DNA of 64,000 nt. Source: Isoetes taiwanensis. Taxonomy: Eukaryota; Streptophyta; Lycopodiopsida; Isoetales; Isoetaceae. A model generated the notes under the pieces. That model was not told the DNA's origin. It did not search any database and saw only the letters and a list, made by a program, of their open reading frames with translations. The DNA is taken from assembly GCA_021234155.1 (NCBI GenBank), contig JAJEKV010000001.1, forward strand, positions 24,911,189 to 24,975,188, read 5' to 3'. This document shows, piece by piece, positions 45,048-55,689 of this stretch (position 1 is its first letter; every line of letters starts with the position of its first letter). The translations under genes and the position numbers were made by a program.

Positions 45048-45067
45048 CACTACAAGAGGATGCCTGC
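45048..45067 (+). mobile_element. CACTA element terminus (left end)
   Basis: CACTACAAGAGGATGCCTGC begins with the CACTA signature of En/Spm elements, which transpose by a cut-and-paste mechanism and carry subterminal repeats. The matching inverted end was not found. Confidence 0.65.
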
Positions 45068-45074
45068 TAGACGT

Positions 45075-45605
45075 CAGGTAAATCGTCAGAAAGCCTTCAC
45101 AAGTCAGACAAATGCCCAGGCTGACTGGCTGACGTTTAGCTGACGATTAGGCTGACTCATATTATCTGACGATTGTGCGTCAGATGATGCGTCAGGTAAA
45201 TCATCAGCTCAACGTCAGGAGTTGCGTCAGAGTAAACGTCAGGTTAATAGTCAGACATGATTAGTCAGAAAAATCGTCAGCTTAGTAGTCAGGACTTGCG
45301 TCAGAGTTATCGTCAGAATTTTAGTCAGACGATTAGTCAGAAGAATCGTTAGCTTAGTAGTCAGCATATTGGGCAGACTTATGGTCAAGTTATTAGTCAG
45401 GCCATTGGTCAGCAAATTAATCAGGTTTAGTCAGGACAGTAGTCAGGGTATTAGTCATGATACTAGTCAGGTTTTTAGTCAGAACAGTAGTCAGGGTCTT
45501 AGTCATGATACTAGTCAAGATACTAGTCAAAACAATGGTCACTCTATTAGTCACCATGAAACCGTCATTATATAATCAGACCTAGCTAGCTCGATAGTCA
45601 GATAA
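45075..45605 (+). repeat. GTCAG subterminal repeats
   Basis: Several dozen GTCAG words, mostly as TTAGTCAG or CGTCAG at 9-14-bp spacing. Arrays like this next to a CACTA terminus are binding sites for the element's own proteins. A short frame through part of it encodes an SQ-rich string by accident of the period. Inverted CTGAC words recur at 49,215-49,275. Confidence 0.7.
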
Positions 45606-45879
45606 GAATAGATAAGTCGGAGGTCAATTCAATTAATTGCAAATTTCAATAAGAGAATAATAGTGTGACTTCACATTATAGAAGATATACACATTAATGA
45701 TATACTTTCCATTAGTTCAATTTTGCAAACTCAATTTACAAAATAATAATATGCCTTCACATCAAAATAGACTTTCTATTAGTTAAAATCCTGTCAGCAA
45801 CAAGTTCCAAAGATATATACTTCCTAAGTAAGCTGGAAAATTTTAGAACAAGAGTGTCATTGTTTCAGATGCTAGTACT

Positions 45880-47870
45880 TCAAACGCGCTTTTGAATTGA
45901 CTTATACTGCGCAATATTTTTAGCCACAATTTCATCCACAAAGTCAGGGCTCAAGTTTCTGCTGATGACTTTGCGGCTGCCCTTCTTGCCTTTTTTCCGT
46001 GAAGTGGATGCATTATCACTTGCCTTTTTCTTCCTAGCCGTCATTTCCTTCTCTCTTGGAGGAGCCCTCATCTCCGCATCCAGCAGCATATCATGTACCC
46101 AATTGGGTGTAGCTTCATCATTATCCTCTAAATATTCAACATTTTCTTCTTCAATGTCATTCCTTCCTTCTACTACTACGTCTTCTTTCTCCCCTTTATC
46201 AACCTCACCTCCATCAACATTTTCATTAACATCTCCCTCACCTCCATCAACAATTGCATTAGCATCTCCATCACCCATTGAATCCATTGAAGTCATTCCC
46301 TCCTATTTCATTTATGTCAGGTCCTCCATTTTCACCAATGTCCACTTCATCTTGTCCTAAAACTCCATCCACCTCGATGTTTACCTCCTATATAAAAACA
46401 ATTCAAGTTTAATCCTTGTGTGAATATATGCCATAGAAGCATATACTAACCTTCCTTTTCTTTTTGCGCTCCTTGTTCTTCCTCGCCCCTTTCTTTCCTA
46501 AATGGTCCAACGCCTTAAACTACAAACAAATAGTGAGCAATGTGTCAGCTCATAAAAGGAAAATATTTTAGCGGCAAATACTCCTTCAAAAGATGAATCC
46601 GTATAGTATATCATAAAAATGCATGCTAGGTCATTCTGTTTCTGAGATAGGGCTATTTTTCCTGATTGTTGTTAATACAAGTTGCAGAAAATATATTTCT
46701 AAGGCAATAGTGCCTCGGGTCACAAAAATGCATTCAGGGCAAAAAATGGTTCAGATCTGCGCATGTCAGGAGGGCAGCCAAAAGTGCCCAAATAGACCTT
46801 CGTCCTCTACTGAAATTCTGTTGCCCAAATAGTGCCTTTCTGTTGTCACTAATTATCTTAAGAATTAAGCTGAAATTCTGTAATGCAGCAGCTCAATTGC
46901 ATCTTCGACACTTTACCTCAAGACGTTTAATTTCATCCTTTTACCAAAAAAAAAAAAAAAAAAAAACATAATGCTTTAAAACAAGATTAATACTTACGTT
47001 TCCAGGAACTCTTCCTTGCAATTAAAGTATCCCGATAGATCTTGTAAGGGCCTTTCTCCACTATTTTACGAAAAGTTGTTGCCGAAGGATAACAACCCCA
47101 ATCTCGATACTACAAGGTCAAAAAATAATTAGTTAAAGAAACCTTCAAAAAGTTACTTGTGTTCTTACATAGTCAGCATTGATGCCATCATATCCGCGTC
47201 GTCCCACTCTTGGTGTCTCCTTTTTTGAATGAGACGCTTATACTTGTTGGCCATTATTTTTACCATAGCCTTCTCGAAATCTATCCCAAACTTTAGGCTT
47301 AACATGTGCAGGGGCAGTATCAGTCTTACTTCTTGCCAACCAATTTCTACACAATTGCTTTGCATGATTAAACAATTCTGAAATAATGTACCATTTACAT
47401 AACACAAAGATACTTACTTCCAGTGGTTAAATTTGCGTCCTGCTTTGTACAAAAGTCTATGACCCATTATGCCTTTACCAAACTTGCTTTCCATATGATG
47501 CAATAACCTTCTCTTGCTGGATGCTTTCACTTGCTTCCAACCTTTATCAATTTCTGTGCAAAAGTATTTGACAGCATTACCAATGGCAATATCCCATCCT
47601 TGACCTTTCTCGTCCAGATGCAGGTCACCTCCTTGCACTACAGTGACCTATGCATAGTGAAATGAGAAAAATAGAAAAACCAATATTTATTAGACAGATA
47701 TCATAGTTAGAACTTAAACTAAAAAAATGCATACCCCAGTCGTCTTCTTAGTGAGACTAGAAAATACAACATCATAATCTTCCGGCACTTCATCGTCCTC
47801 CTCCTCCTCGTCAACATCATCATCTTCCTCATCCTCATTAATTTCAGGGGCATTAATGGATTTCTCACTG
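45880..47870 (-). CDS. Multi-exon accessory gene of the CACTA-derived region
   Basis: Exons inferred on the minus strand are as follows. An acidic exon (INEDEEDDDVDEEEEDDEVP to LTKKTTG) ends at a GTATGC donor near 47,735. An exon at about 47,640-47,420 (VVQGGDLHLDEKGQGWDI, FGKGIMGHRLLYKAGRKF) is bounded by ATGCATAG and GTAAGT. An exon follows the acceptor near 47,375 (LFNHAKQLCRNWLARSK, HVKPKVWDRFREGYG). A stretch near 47,000-47,110 reads YRDWGCYPSATTFRK and VEKGPYKIYRDTL. The final exon (45,880-46,296) is an acidic repeat, then EMTARKKKASDNASTSRKKG and NLSPDFVDEIVAKNIAQYKS. Position and composition suggest the TNPA-like accessory protein of a CACTA element, which binds the subterminal repeats, but I do not see a diagnostic motif. 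The exon chain has not been verified. Confidence 0.5.
46942..46966. repeat. Poly(A) tract
   Basis: A run of over 20 A within an inferred intron of the accessory gene. Confidence 0.85.
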
Positions 47871-48096
47871 CAAGCAAACAAGACAATGTGAGTATTTGCT
47901 TTTCCTGAAACGAAACAACTTTGCAAAATAATTGTAATACAAGCCAAATCTGTGACAAGATTACGTGATATACAGCTCTTAATCTGATCAAATGTTACAT
48001 GCACCATGGAGGTGAATCACCCACATATATTTCAACTCACCTAATGAGGCCACATTTATTCAAATCAATCCAAAATGATACTGTGTAAAGACTTAG

Positions 48097-48457
<361 letters not shown>

Positions 48458-48459
48458 TC

Positions 48460-49370
48460 AAGGCATGAAGAATGGTGCGTTTATTTGGTCATTAATCTGT
48501 GGCAAAGTGGAGGAATCTACATTTCACCTCAAATCAAGCTAGACTAGTAATATTGATGTGCTTGAAGGCATTTCTATAACCATTGAGTTTTTACAAGGTC
48601 TCAATAGATTTATAGAACATCCATTATGTAGAACCAGAACAACTACCTTAGCATGCACACATCATTCAAAGAATCAACAATGAATACAAGTTGATGGCTA
48701 ATACCTTGACCTTCTCACAGTTTTGGAGGAGCTACAACCTTGCTTTTTACTTACTGATGGAGTAGCAAGATGCACAATTTGTTTGTCAAGTAAAGCTCTA
48801 ACTAGAAGCAACTCCTTTTGCGTCATCCCTCCAATTAGTCCTGCCACACCTGTTGTATCATTTTGAGTGGCCTCACTTCTTTTGATGCTTTGCCCTCTCT
48901 TCTTCGAGTTCTCCTTTGAGACCAGTAAAAACACATTATCAAGAATTCGAAGTTAGTAAAAAGGACCCGATTTTTACAGAGCAAAATCAGCAAGCAAGCA
49001 GAAGAAAGGTTACTTGTTGGCAGCAAGCGAGCAAGATAGGCGACGTCTCCCTTGGGCGCCAGAATCGTAGAAGAAGCTGGCGGGCGGGAAGAAAGAGAAA
49101 TAGAAGTAAAAAAAAACGTCAGAGAATGGAATAAAGAATAAAAAATTGGAAAATAGCAATTAATAATAATAATATAAGAAAATAAAATAGGACGGGAACT
49201 ACTGTAATACAAATATGGCCTGACGATTTAAACGTCAGGCTTTGGGTCAACAGTAAAACAACGACCTGACATAAAAAAAAATAGGTTTTTCTTTTTTCCC
49301 TTAGTCTAAGAAAGTCCTAACGACACTTTACCACATAAACGATTGAGGAAGGTTATTGTAATATCGGCCA
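48460..49370. other. Spacer with CTGAC words
   Basis: No gene recognised. Near 49,215-49,275 are GCCTGACG, ACGTCAGGC and ACCTGACAT, which resemble the element's subterminal motif in inverted form. The minus frame at 48,698-49,212 is Lys/Arg-rich but has no support. Confidence 0.4.
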
Positions 49371-49377
49371 AGATGAG

Positions 49378-52003
49378 CTCTGATTCTTCGGGGACCCAAT
49401 CTTCAATGCCATCGAGTGATGGGTTTCCAGCTGTAAGGTTTGAGCAATCTTTCCTCTTTTTCTTCTTGTTTTTCTATTTAGGATTCATTTGGAGTCATGC
49501 ATAAACTATTATTGCTTATAGAAATGAAGCTTCTTCATCATCTCGATCAAGCAAAACTAAGGTAGCTAAAAATTGGATTCCTAATGATCCATTGGAGCAA
49601 CTTGGCAAGCAGTACGACAATTGCTGGTGTAAACAATGCAAAGGCACTAGTAGAAGAATGTATAACACGAGACGAGATCACAGAATGAAGTATGGTTTGA
49701 TGCCAAATGCCCCACCTCCATCGGAAAGCATTCTATTATTTGCTTCTTACAATATTCTAATTTTTGTATATATGACTTGTCATAGTATATGGACATGCTT
49801 CACAAAAATCTTGAACTTGCCAAGGCAATAGATTTGCCCACATCTTCATCTTCATCTTCATCTGGAGGCAGATTACGTAGATATTATAGTTCTAGTTCTA
49901 GCTCTAGTTCTGGAGGGGGGACTCAAGAAGTTGAGAGAGGCCATACAAGGGGATGTACAGCGGCTAAAAAACTTAAGGCCCGTTTCAAGAAATGCTCATA
50001 CTTATGTCATGTTCATGCATCTGAAACCGAAAATGACATGGTTGATCAACTCCCTCGTCACCTCAGAGCCTCTATTGCTCCATTTGTTCAATTAACTCTA
50101 GGTTGTTGGGAAGGGGAACTACCCCCAATGTTAGAAGAGTTTATGTATTGGGGGCATAAGTATATGATAGCAACTTCTCTAAAAATAAAGCAAGCTGGGA
50201 GGGGGTTGTATATAATGGAGCATGTGAATGTCCCGCCTGGACACTCAACTGTCTTGATGGTGTACGGTGGTCCTAAATATCCTTGGGGACTATGGCATAA
50301 ACTTGCGTCTTTTATGCCTAGTATGTCTACTTATGCTATGACATTGAATGCGGCATCTTGGAGCGAGCAGAGAGATCGTGGAGAACATGCCTCATGCGGT
50401 GCACTTATATATATTGATGGGCGACCAAGCGTTCATGGCAATATAGCAGCACTTATAAATAGCTCACAGGGCCATCCTGAATTAACGAATGCAGAATTTG
50501 AGGAGACTACAGAGCATGATCCACGTTATATGAATGGATATGATGGACCATATGTGAGGGTTTGTGCCATACGCAACCTCCTCCCAGGAGAGGAATTGTT
50601 TGTAGACTATCCGTTCAAAAGGCCTACTCCTAGGCGAGTGGAACGCCAAGAACATGGTGAATCTATTATTGTGCCGTATGGCAGGAAACGTCGCAATGTT
50701 TAACATATTTTGATAGGACATTGAAGAAGATAAATTTATTATATGTTTAACATTTAACTTTGTTGGTTAATGTTGATTTTCTTATTTGCAATGCGGAGTT
50801 GCCACATTCCCTCCCCTTTTTGGATGTGTGTTATTGATTGACATGTACAATCTCCCACAAATAAAAGTTGGTCTGTTATATTTACAGTCAAGTGATGCTG
50901 ATAATGCTTCCACTCAAAGTGGCTTCCATGCTGAGAGTGGTTTGATGGAAGCTATTCAAAATTACTTTCCAACTACTAATTTTAACAATGACGTAAATGT
51001 TGATGACGACGACGATAGACCTGTCACACTTCTTGAGAAAGAGACCAGCAAACCATTGTACCCAAATGCAAAGATATCGCGACTTGTTGTATACATACTC
51101 ATTCTCAACTTACAACATAAATCAAGTTGGAGCAATAATAGTGTGGATGATCTTCTCAGGTGGGTTATTGATTTGAGATCTCAAGTGATACAAGTTTATA
51201 CTTTTTTTTTTATTTTTTCCTCACTTGATTTTTAGATTTTTTTGCTAGTTTGCTAGTTGACCATATACTTCCTACTGATCATTGTCTCCCGAAGTCAAGA
51301 AGAGACGTAAAATTACTTTTGCAAGAACTAGGTTTGGAATACAAATGTATTCATGCATGCAAAAATGATTGTATACTATTTCTCAATGAATATAGTGACA
51401 TGACTCAATGTCCTAAGTGCCATGAACAACGATATGATGAGAATTCCAAATCTAAAGTGCCAAAGAAAGTTTTGCGACCAGGTGAAGGATATAAATGTGT
51501 ACTTAGAACCTCTTGTAGAGGAACTCGACACTTTATGGAGAGGAATACACATGTATGACATTTCAAGACAACCACACAATTTCTTATTCCATGGGATACT
51601 ATGCTTCACAATTCACGATTATCCCGTATATTAATTTTCCACTATATTGGTATTTATAAGATTGAAATTATCCTTTGCAGGTTTGCAAACTAGCGGGTCA
51701 TGTGGATGTCCATCATGTGGCCAGGAGTTAACATCATATAGATCAAAGCACCTATCAAAGATGATATACACAGGTCATACAAAGTATCTACCAATAGATC
51801 ATCAGCTCCGACATGGGGATACGTCAAATGTGCCTGTGAGAAGAACTCCACGTGATTGGTTGCAAACATGGAATGATCGTGACTTAAAAAGTTCTAAGGC
51901 TCCACCTGGCATGAAGAGATTGTCTATATTTTACAAGTTGGAATATTGGTCTGAACTACAAATTGCACATCTCTTGGATCCTATGCATATTTTTAAGAAC
52001 TGT
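49378..52003 (+). pseudogene. CACTA tnp2-type transposase gene, internally deleted and truncated
   Basis: The inferred exon 1 (MSSDSSGTQSSMPSSDGFPA) ends at GTAAGG (49,435). After ACTTATAG comes NEASSSSRSSKTKVAKNW, NDPLEQLGKQYDNCWCKQCK and RRMYNTRRDHRMKYGLMPN, the zinc-binding transposase-associated region. After a SET-like ORF (separate entry) and an acceptor near 50,888, the tnp2 domain resumes: KPLYPNAKISRLVVYILIL, CLPKSRRDVKLLLQELGLEY, CIHACKNDCILFLNEY and KVPKKVLR. It then jumps, with a frame change, to DINVYLEPLVEELDTLW and IHDYPVY. After an intron (acceptor at 51,680) come SCGCPSCGQELTS, GHTKYLPIDHQLR and IFYKLEYWSELQIAHLLDPM with HIFKN, the D-x-M-H-x-x-K-N site. About 100-150 residues between KVLR and DINVYL are missing compared with intact family members, and the sequence stops at 52,003 where a palindrome repeat begins. 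Confidence 0.75.
49789..50703 (+). CDS. SET-domain-like ORF inside the transposase gene
   Basis: A 304-codon frame. Residues 15-45 are Ser/Gly-rich linker and residues 50-70 are basic with a CSYLCHVH cluster. The SET-like part has GRGLY (137-141), MVYGG (157-161, the Y-x-G position), IYIDGRPSVHGNIAALINSS (about 208-226), a PELTNAEF segment, VRVCAIRNLLPGEELFVDYP (256-275) and a basic tail. These match the order of the SET fold: G-x-G, Y-G, R/N-F-x-N-H, and the E-L-x-x-D-Y catalytic end. SET enzymes transfer methyl from S-adenosylmethionine to lysine. The usual NHS/C is NSS here, so activity is uncertain. It is uninterrupted for 900 bp while the surrounding transposase is damaged. The N-terminal 45 residues may belong to the transposase exon. 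Whether it is fused to the transposase or spliced separately cannot be told from sequence. Confidence 0.65.
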   Translation: MDMLHKNLELAKAIDLPTSSSSSSSGGRLRRYYSSSSSSSSGGGTQEVERGHTRGCTAAKKLKARFKKCSYLCHVHASETENDMVDQLPRHLRASIAPFVQLTLGCWEGELPPMLEEFMYWGHKYMIATSLKIKQAGRGLYIMEHVNVPPGHSTVLMVYGGPKYPWGLWHKLASFMPSMSTYAMTLNAASWSEQRDRGEHASCGALIYIDGRPSVHGNIAALINSSQGHPELTNAEFEETTEHDPRYMNGYDGPYVRVCAIRNLLPGEELFVDYPFKRPTPRRVERQEHGESIIVPYGRKRRNV

Positions 52004-52283
52004 ATGTATCCTATTCCAATATGTAACTGTGTTTTGTTGGGCCAATGTTTCTTCTTGAGAAACTTCCAACACGTGTTGGAAGTTAAAAGTTTTGTACGTG
52101 CTGAAAGTCTATAGCATCTTGTCTAGACCTTCTTTTTCAAAATTTCTTCTTAAGTAACTTCCAACACGTGTTGGAAGTTAAACTTCGTGTTTTTTAGTTC
52201 TTGTTTTTTAGTGCTTGTGATGCCTTTTAGAAGCTCTTATATATTATATCTTCCAATATGTAACTGTGTTTTGTTGGGCCAAT
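51998..52283. repeat. Two copies of the palindrome-bearing repeat
   Basis: CTTCCAACACGTGTTGGAAG occurs near 52,064 and again near 52,157, each with the AAGTTAAA continuation. TTCTTCTTGAGAAACTTCC and ACTGTGTTTTGTTGGGCCAA are present on both sides. It truncates the tnp2 gene at its left edge and meets a second CACTA-like terminus at its right edge. Confidence 0.75.
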
Positions 52284-52520
52284 CACTACAACATGATAGG
52301 GGGTTTTTCGTCAGGTATAGCGTCAAGCAAAGTGACGCTATGCGTATTCTGAAATTTCTCCTTGAATGTCACAAAGTTGACACTAAAAGGGCCATACTTT
52401 GATGTCGCATGAGCGCCAACTTTTATCTCATTTATTGCGTCACTGCTATATAACGTAAAAATGACACAATAGCAACATTTGTGGCAATTGCATGATATGG
52501 TTGGGTCAAGCTTATAAGCT
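52284..52520 (+). mobile_element. Second CACTA-like terminus
   Basis: CACTACAACATGATAGGGGG is followed by repeated GTCA-containing words (TTTTCGTCAGG, TATAGCGTCAAG, AGTGACGC, TTGCGTCAC). It sits directly after TTGTTGGGCCAAT. The other end was not identified. It differs from the terminus at 45,048 after CACTACAA, so it is a different family or subfamily. Confidence 0.55.
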
Positions 52521-52642
52521 ACTTATTCAATAATTGCGTCACATTTTCTATCATATTAGTCTCGACTATGCGATCAAATTATTATTCCATTTTGACATTC
52601 TTATAGTTCATAAGTTGACATCCTTTGCGACTATCTTATACC

Positions 52643-53047
52643 AACGTGCCAAGGTGCTCAAACATGCCACGTGGGCTCCCAACATGCCATCTACGCTCCA
52701 ACATGTCAAGGTGGCTCAAACATGCCACGTGGGCTCCCAACATGCCATATAGGCTCCAACATGCCAAGGTGGCTTAAACATACCACCTACGCTCCAACAT
52801 GCCACGTAGGCTCAAACATCCAAAATGGCTCAAACAAGCCACGTGGGCTCCAACATGCCACCAAGGCTCCAACATGCCAAGGTGGCTCAAACATGCCACG
52901 TGGTCTCCAACATGCCATGTAGGGTCCAACATGCCAAGGTGGTTCAAACATGCCACCTGGGCTCCAACATACCACCTAGGCTCAAACATGCCACGTGGGC
53001 TCCAACATGCCACCTAGGCTCCAACATGCCAAGGTGGCTCAAACTTC
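52643..53047. repeat. 19-bp minisatellite with a three-unit period
   Basis: About twenty units of 18-20 bp. Types such as CTCAAACATGCCACGTGGG, CTCCAACATGCCATCTACG and CTCCAACATGCCAAGGTGG partly cycle A-B-C, giving a 57-bp higher-order period. Several units contain the CACGTG palindrome. Either strand is open in several frames because the period is not a source of stops, but no gene is implied. Confidence 0.85.
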
Positions 53048-53222
53048 CAAATGTTTGAACTTAAATAGAAGGTATGTGGCAACAGTAGTAAGTAGGAGAG
53101 TAGCAGCTGAAATTGGAGATGGTCTCTGGTCAATGTTCAAGTGGAAAAGCAGGTTTGATAAGCTTAGTAGAAAGGAACAAAAAGTAGTCACAGATTCTTG
53201 TGCAATTCACTCGCGAGTTTCA

Positions 53223-54455
53223 CTATGCAAGAAGCATGTCATAAAGATTTGGGAAGCCCCAGGTAAAAAGTACCTGCATCCTCTTTATTTTTTGGAAGAA
53301 ACTGAGGTTTGTGAATCTTCCATTATTTTGATTTGCTAGTTTCTTTGCTACATCATTTAACGTGACGAACTCATTGCCTAAATAAAGTCTTCGTGATGCA
53401 CTGTCCAATGGATTGACCAATTTTTTCCCATTGTGGATGAAGTCTTGGTCATGCAAGCCATACACACTGCCATCTTGTCTTATAGTTGCAATGAACACCC
53501 ACCCTTCCCAAGGTATGGCAAAACATCCATTTTGCTCTTTCAGTGAAGTATAATCCTCAACCATGCATGTTCTACGCCTTGCATCTCCATCAGAACTATG
53601 TCCAACAAGAGGTCCCAAAACAGATGTAAAATGCAAGTTCCACAAATCAGTAACACGTTCCCATTGTTCTCTAACATCAAAATGATTGAATTTATTACAT
53701 GTGAGCTGAATAGCCAAAACAAGTTTAGGCAAGTATGCATGCAAAGGGTTAACCATTAAAACCCGTGCATAATGGGCGATTACATTCTCCTCAAAGGCAT
53801 TCACTATGTTCTTGTAACCCACATTGCCACATCCAATAATCACCACAAAGGATGCATCACATTTATGATCTTCCTTTTTACCACAAAAGCAGACTAAACA
53901 ATCGTCTTTTGCAAACCATCGAACAACTCGTTTAATTGCAGTTTCATCCTCAGCTACATTACTTGGCACACTATCTGGTGATAACCCTAGCTCGGCCATA
54001 GGTTTGGCATATGTCTTTGCCAAGTGTATAAAAGTGTCCTTCCTTATGCCAACTCTATACACAAAATTCTGTCGCGCAGATCCCATAGTCATTGACATGC
54101 TAGGTCTGACAAAGTTAATGGAGAGAAAATTGTGCATTCTCCTCCCTCCCCAAATTTTAATTGTCTCAAATAGCTGCTTCATAGTCTCTGTGTATCTTCT
54201 TTTATGACCTGGTCTTATATTTTGTGCAATATCAGTCAAAAGATTCCATAGTCCAGGCTTTCCATCAAACTTACCTTGGAAATGGGCTTCAGCAATGTCA
54301 CTACAAAACTTTCTCACATCTTTTCGATTCATAGACTCACATAAACTTTCATGCAGTGATCTTGTCCTTACAGAAAGTGCCACGACTCTCATTTTAGTGA
54401 ATAGAAGGTCTCTTTTCAATTTTCGGAATTGAAGACATCTATAGTCTCTCAACAC
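53223..54455 (-). CDS. Unclassified transposase-like protein, main exon
   Basis: A 410-residue uninterrupted frame. The N-terminal part (residues 1-110) is Arg/Lys-rich with a helix-rich region (RPGHKRRYTETMKQLFETIK). Residues 125-150 read RQNFVYRVGIRKDTFIHLAK, then VAEDETAIKRVVRWF (167-181), a FCGKK loop, FVVIIGCGNV, and GPLVGHSSDGDARRRTCM (282-299). It ends with GCFAIPWEGWVFIATIRQDG and KLVNPLDSASRRLYLG. The combination AEDxT followed about 115 residues later by SSDGDxR is, from memory, shared by a widespread, poorly classified family of transposon-encoded proteins in animals. A DDE-type nuclease with these Asp residues is inference. The uninterrupted frame in a region of decayed DNA suggests recent activity. 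Upstream exons are listed separately. Confidence 0.6.
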   Translation of the reverse strand: MLRDYRCLQFRKLKRDLLFTKMRVVALSVRTRSLHESLCESMNRKDVRKFCSDIAEAHFQGKFDGKPGLWNLLTDIAQNIRPGHKRRYTETMKQLFETIKIWGGRRMHNFLSINFVRPSMSMTMGSARQNFVYRVGIRKDTFIHLAKTYAKPMAELGLSPDSVPSNVAEDETAIKRVVRWFAKDDCLVCFCGKKEDHKCDASFVVIIGCGNVGYKNIVNAFEENVIAHYARVLMVNPLHAYLPKLVLAIQLTCNKFNHFDVREQWERVTDLWNLHFTSVLGPLVGHSSDGDARRRTCMVEDYTSLKEQNGCFAIPWEGWVFIATIRQDGSVYGLHDQDFIHNGKKLVNPLDSASRRLYLGNEFVTLNDVAKKLANQNNGRFTNLSFFQKIKRMQVLFTWGFPNLYDMLLA

Positions 54456-54483
54456 TAGTCAAGTAATCAACCCTTATGCCCCT

Positions 54484-54783
54484 TTATGTTGTTCTAGATC
54501 CTCTCGGCAATTTATATTCACTTTGCCTATGAACTCTCATATAAAAGTCTCTTTCCTTAGGTATTGTGGCACAACGTGAACATTGATAATTCATGAACTT
54601 ATTCTTACTACTAGAAATTCGATAACAATTTGTGTGTCTAAACGCCCCATCAATAACAAAACATTCCCCGTTGACCTCAAATGTGGCTTTAAGTTTGGGT
54701 TCACAATACCAATGACCTCCTGGTTTGGATTCATCTAAAAAGGGTCTCAAATCTCGCACTTTATCCCCATAACGATATTGCAT
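54484..54783 (-). CDS. Upstream exon of the transposase-like gene
   Basis: The frame reads YGDKVRDLRPFLDESKPGGH, YCEPKLKATFEVNGECFVID, FRHTNCYRISSSKNKFMNYQ and CSRCATIPKERDFYMRVHRQ, then stops or splices shortly before the main exon. The CSRC and nearby Cys/His residues may form a zinc-binding site. The gap of 28 bp to the main exon is too short for an intron, so a frameshift is likely between them. Confidence 0.5.
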   Translation of the reverse strand: MQYRYGDKVRDLRPFLDESKPGGHWYCEPKLKATFEVNGECFVIDGAFRHTNCYRISSSKNKFMNYQCSRCATIPKERDFYMRVHRQSEYKLPRGSRTT

Positions 54784-54981
54784 TTGCCAATAATCCCAAC
54801 ATAAAAATTGTAGACAAGTATTTCCTGTATATATAAGAAAATAAATCTACGTATTTCCTAAATGCACTACTTCAGGATAGGCATTAGATTGCTTACCGTT
54901 GGTGTCGCTTGAATCAAGTTCATCTACTTTAGAAGAGGTAGCTGAAAAGTACATTGTCAACTAGTCGACATTGAACTTGTA

Positions 54982-55224
54982 CTAGAAAAAAATAATACCT
55001 AGAAGGTACATACCCCTTATACTTTTTTGTGTAGGACCCAACTCACTCTTTTTAGGACGACCTCCTTTATTTGACTCTTCAGCTTTCTTGGCTTTGCTTT
55101 CATTTCTTAGAACACATTGCACATGCCTAGCTGACAATATATGTTCTCGCATATTTGCTGTTACAGATCCCGTAGAAGGAAATAATCGAATACATGACAG
55201 CAGACTCATTGAATACGTTTGCAT
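54982..55224 (-). CDS. Possible first exon with AT-hook-like motif
   Basis: The frame includes ANMREHILSARHVQCVLRNE, SKAKKAEESNKGGRPKKSEL and GPTQKSIRG. GGRPKKS resembles an AT-hook, a minor-groove DNA-binding element. It lies 200 bp upstream of the 54.5-kb exon on the same strand. Confidence 0.4.
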   Translation of the reverse strand: MQTYSMSLLSCIRLFPSTGSVTANMREHILSARHVQCVLRNESKAKKAEESNKGGRPKKSELGPTQKSIRGMYLLGIIFF

Positions 55225-55689
55225 GCATTTTTTAACGAAAACGGCAAGAATCTAGCAATAGAAATTTAAATGCAAAGAAGTTAATGCATTTACCTGGAAA
55301 GATTGGCAAAAGGGTTTGCAATTGGATGTGAGTTTCTGCACAATATCATGAAGAGCCACCTGAAACATATAGATGTCAGAAATGACCAGGCAGCAATCCC
55401 ATACCCTGCAAAACATCATTTGAAAGACTGCATGATTGCCTACAGTCATGCATTGGCTGCTGCTCTAAGCAATTTTTTACATGCACAAATTATCAAAACT
55501 AGAACTTGGAGGATAGTCTGGGCAGCATATTATAGAAAGTTTTAAATTCAAATAGGATTTGAAGTGCCCATTACATATTTTCCTTTATGTAAAGTTAGAC
55601 ATATGAGGGCCAATGTGGTATGCCTACCAATTTTGATTCATCTTACTGCTCTGTTTTGGGATTAGCTGTACACTTGTTCATGCCAGCCG

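Noticed and set aside
52650-53060. ORFs on both strands through the minisatellite
   Set aside because: They are products of a repeat that lacks stops in several frames; composition follows the repeat unit.
53000-53339. Plus-strand ORF continuing from the minisatellite (LWSMFKWKSRFDKLSRKEQK)
   Set aside because: It has a protein-like feel, but it overlaps the end of the minus-strand transposase-like gene and has no recognisable family; not supported enough to annotate.
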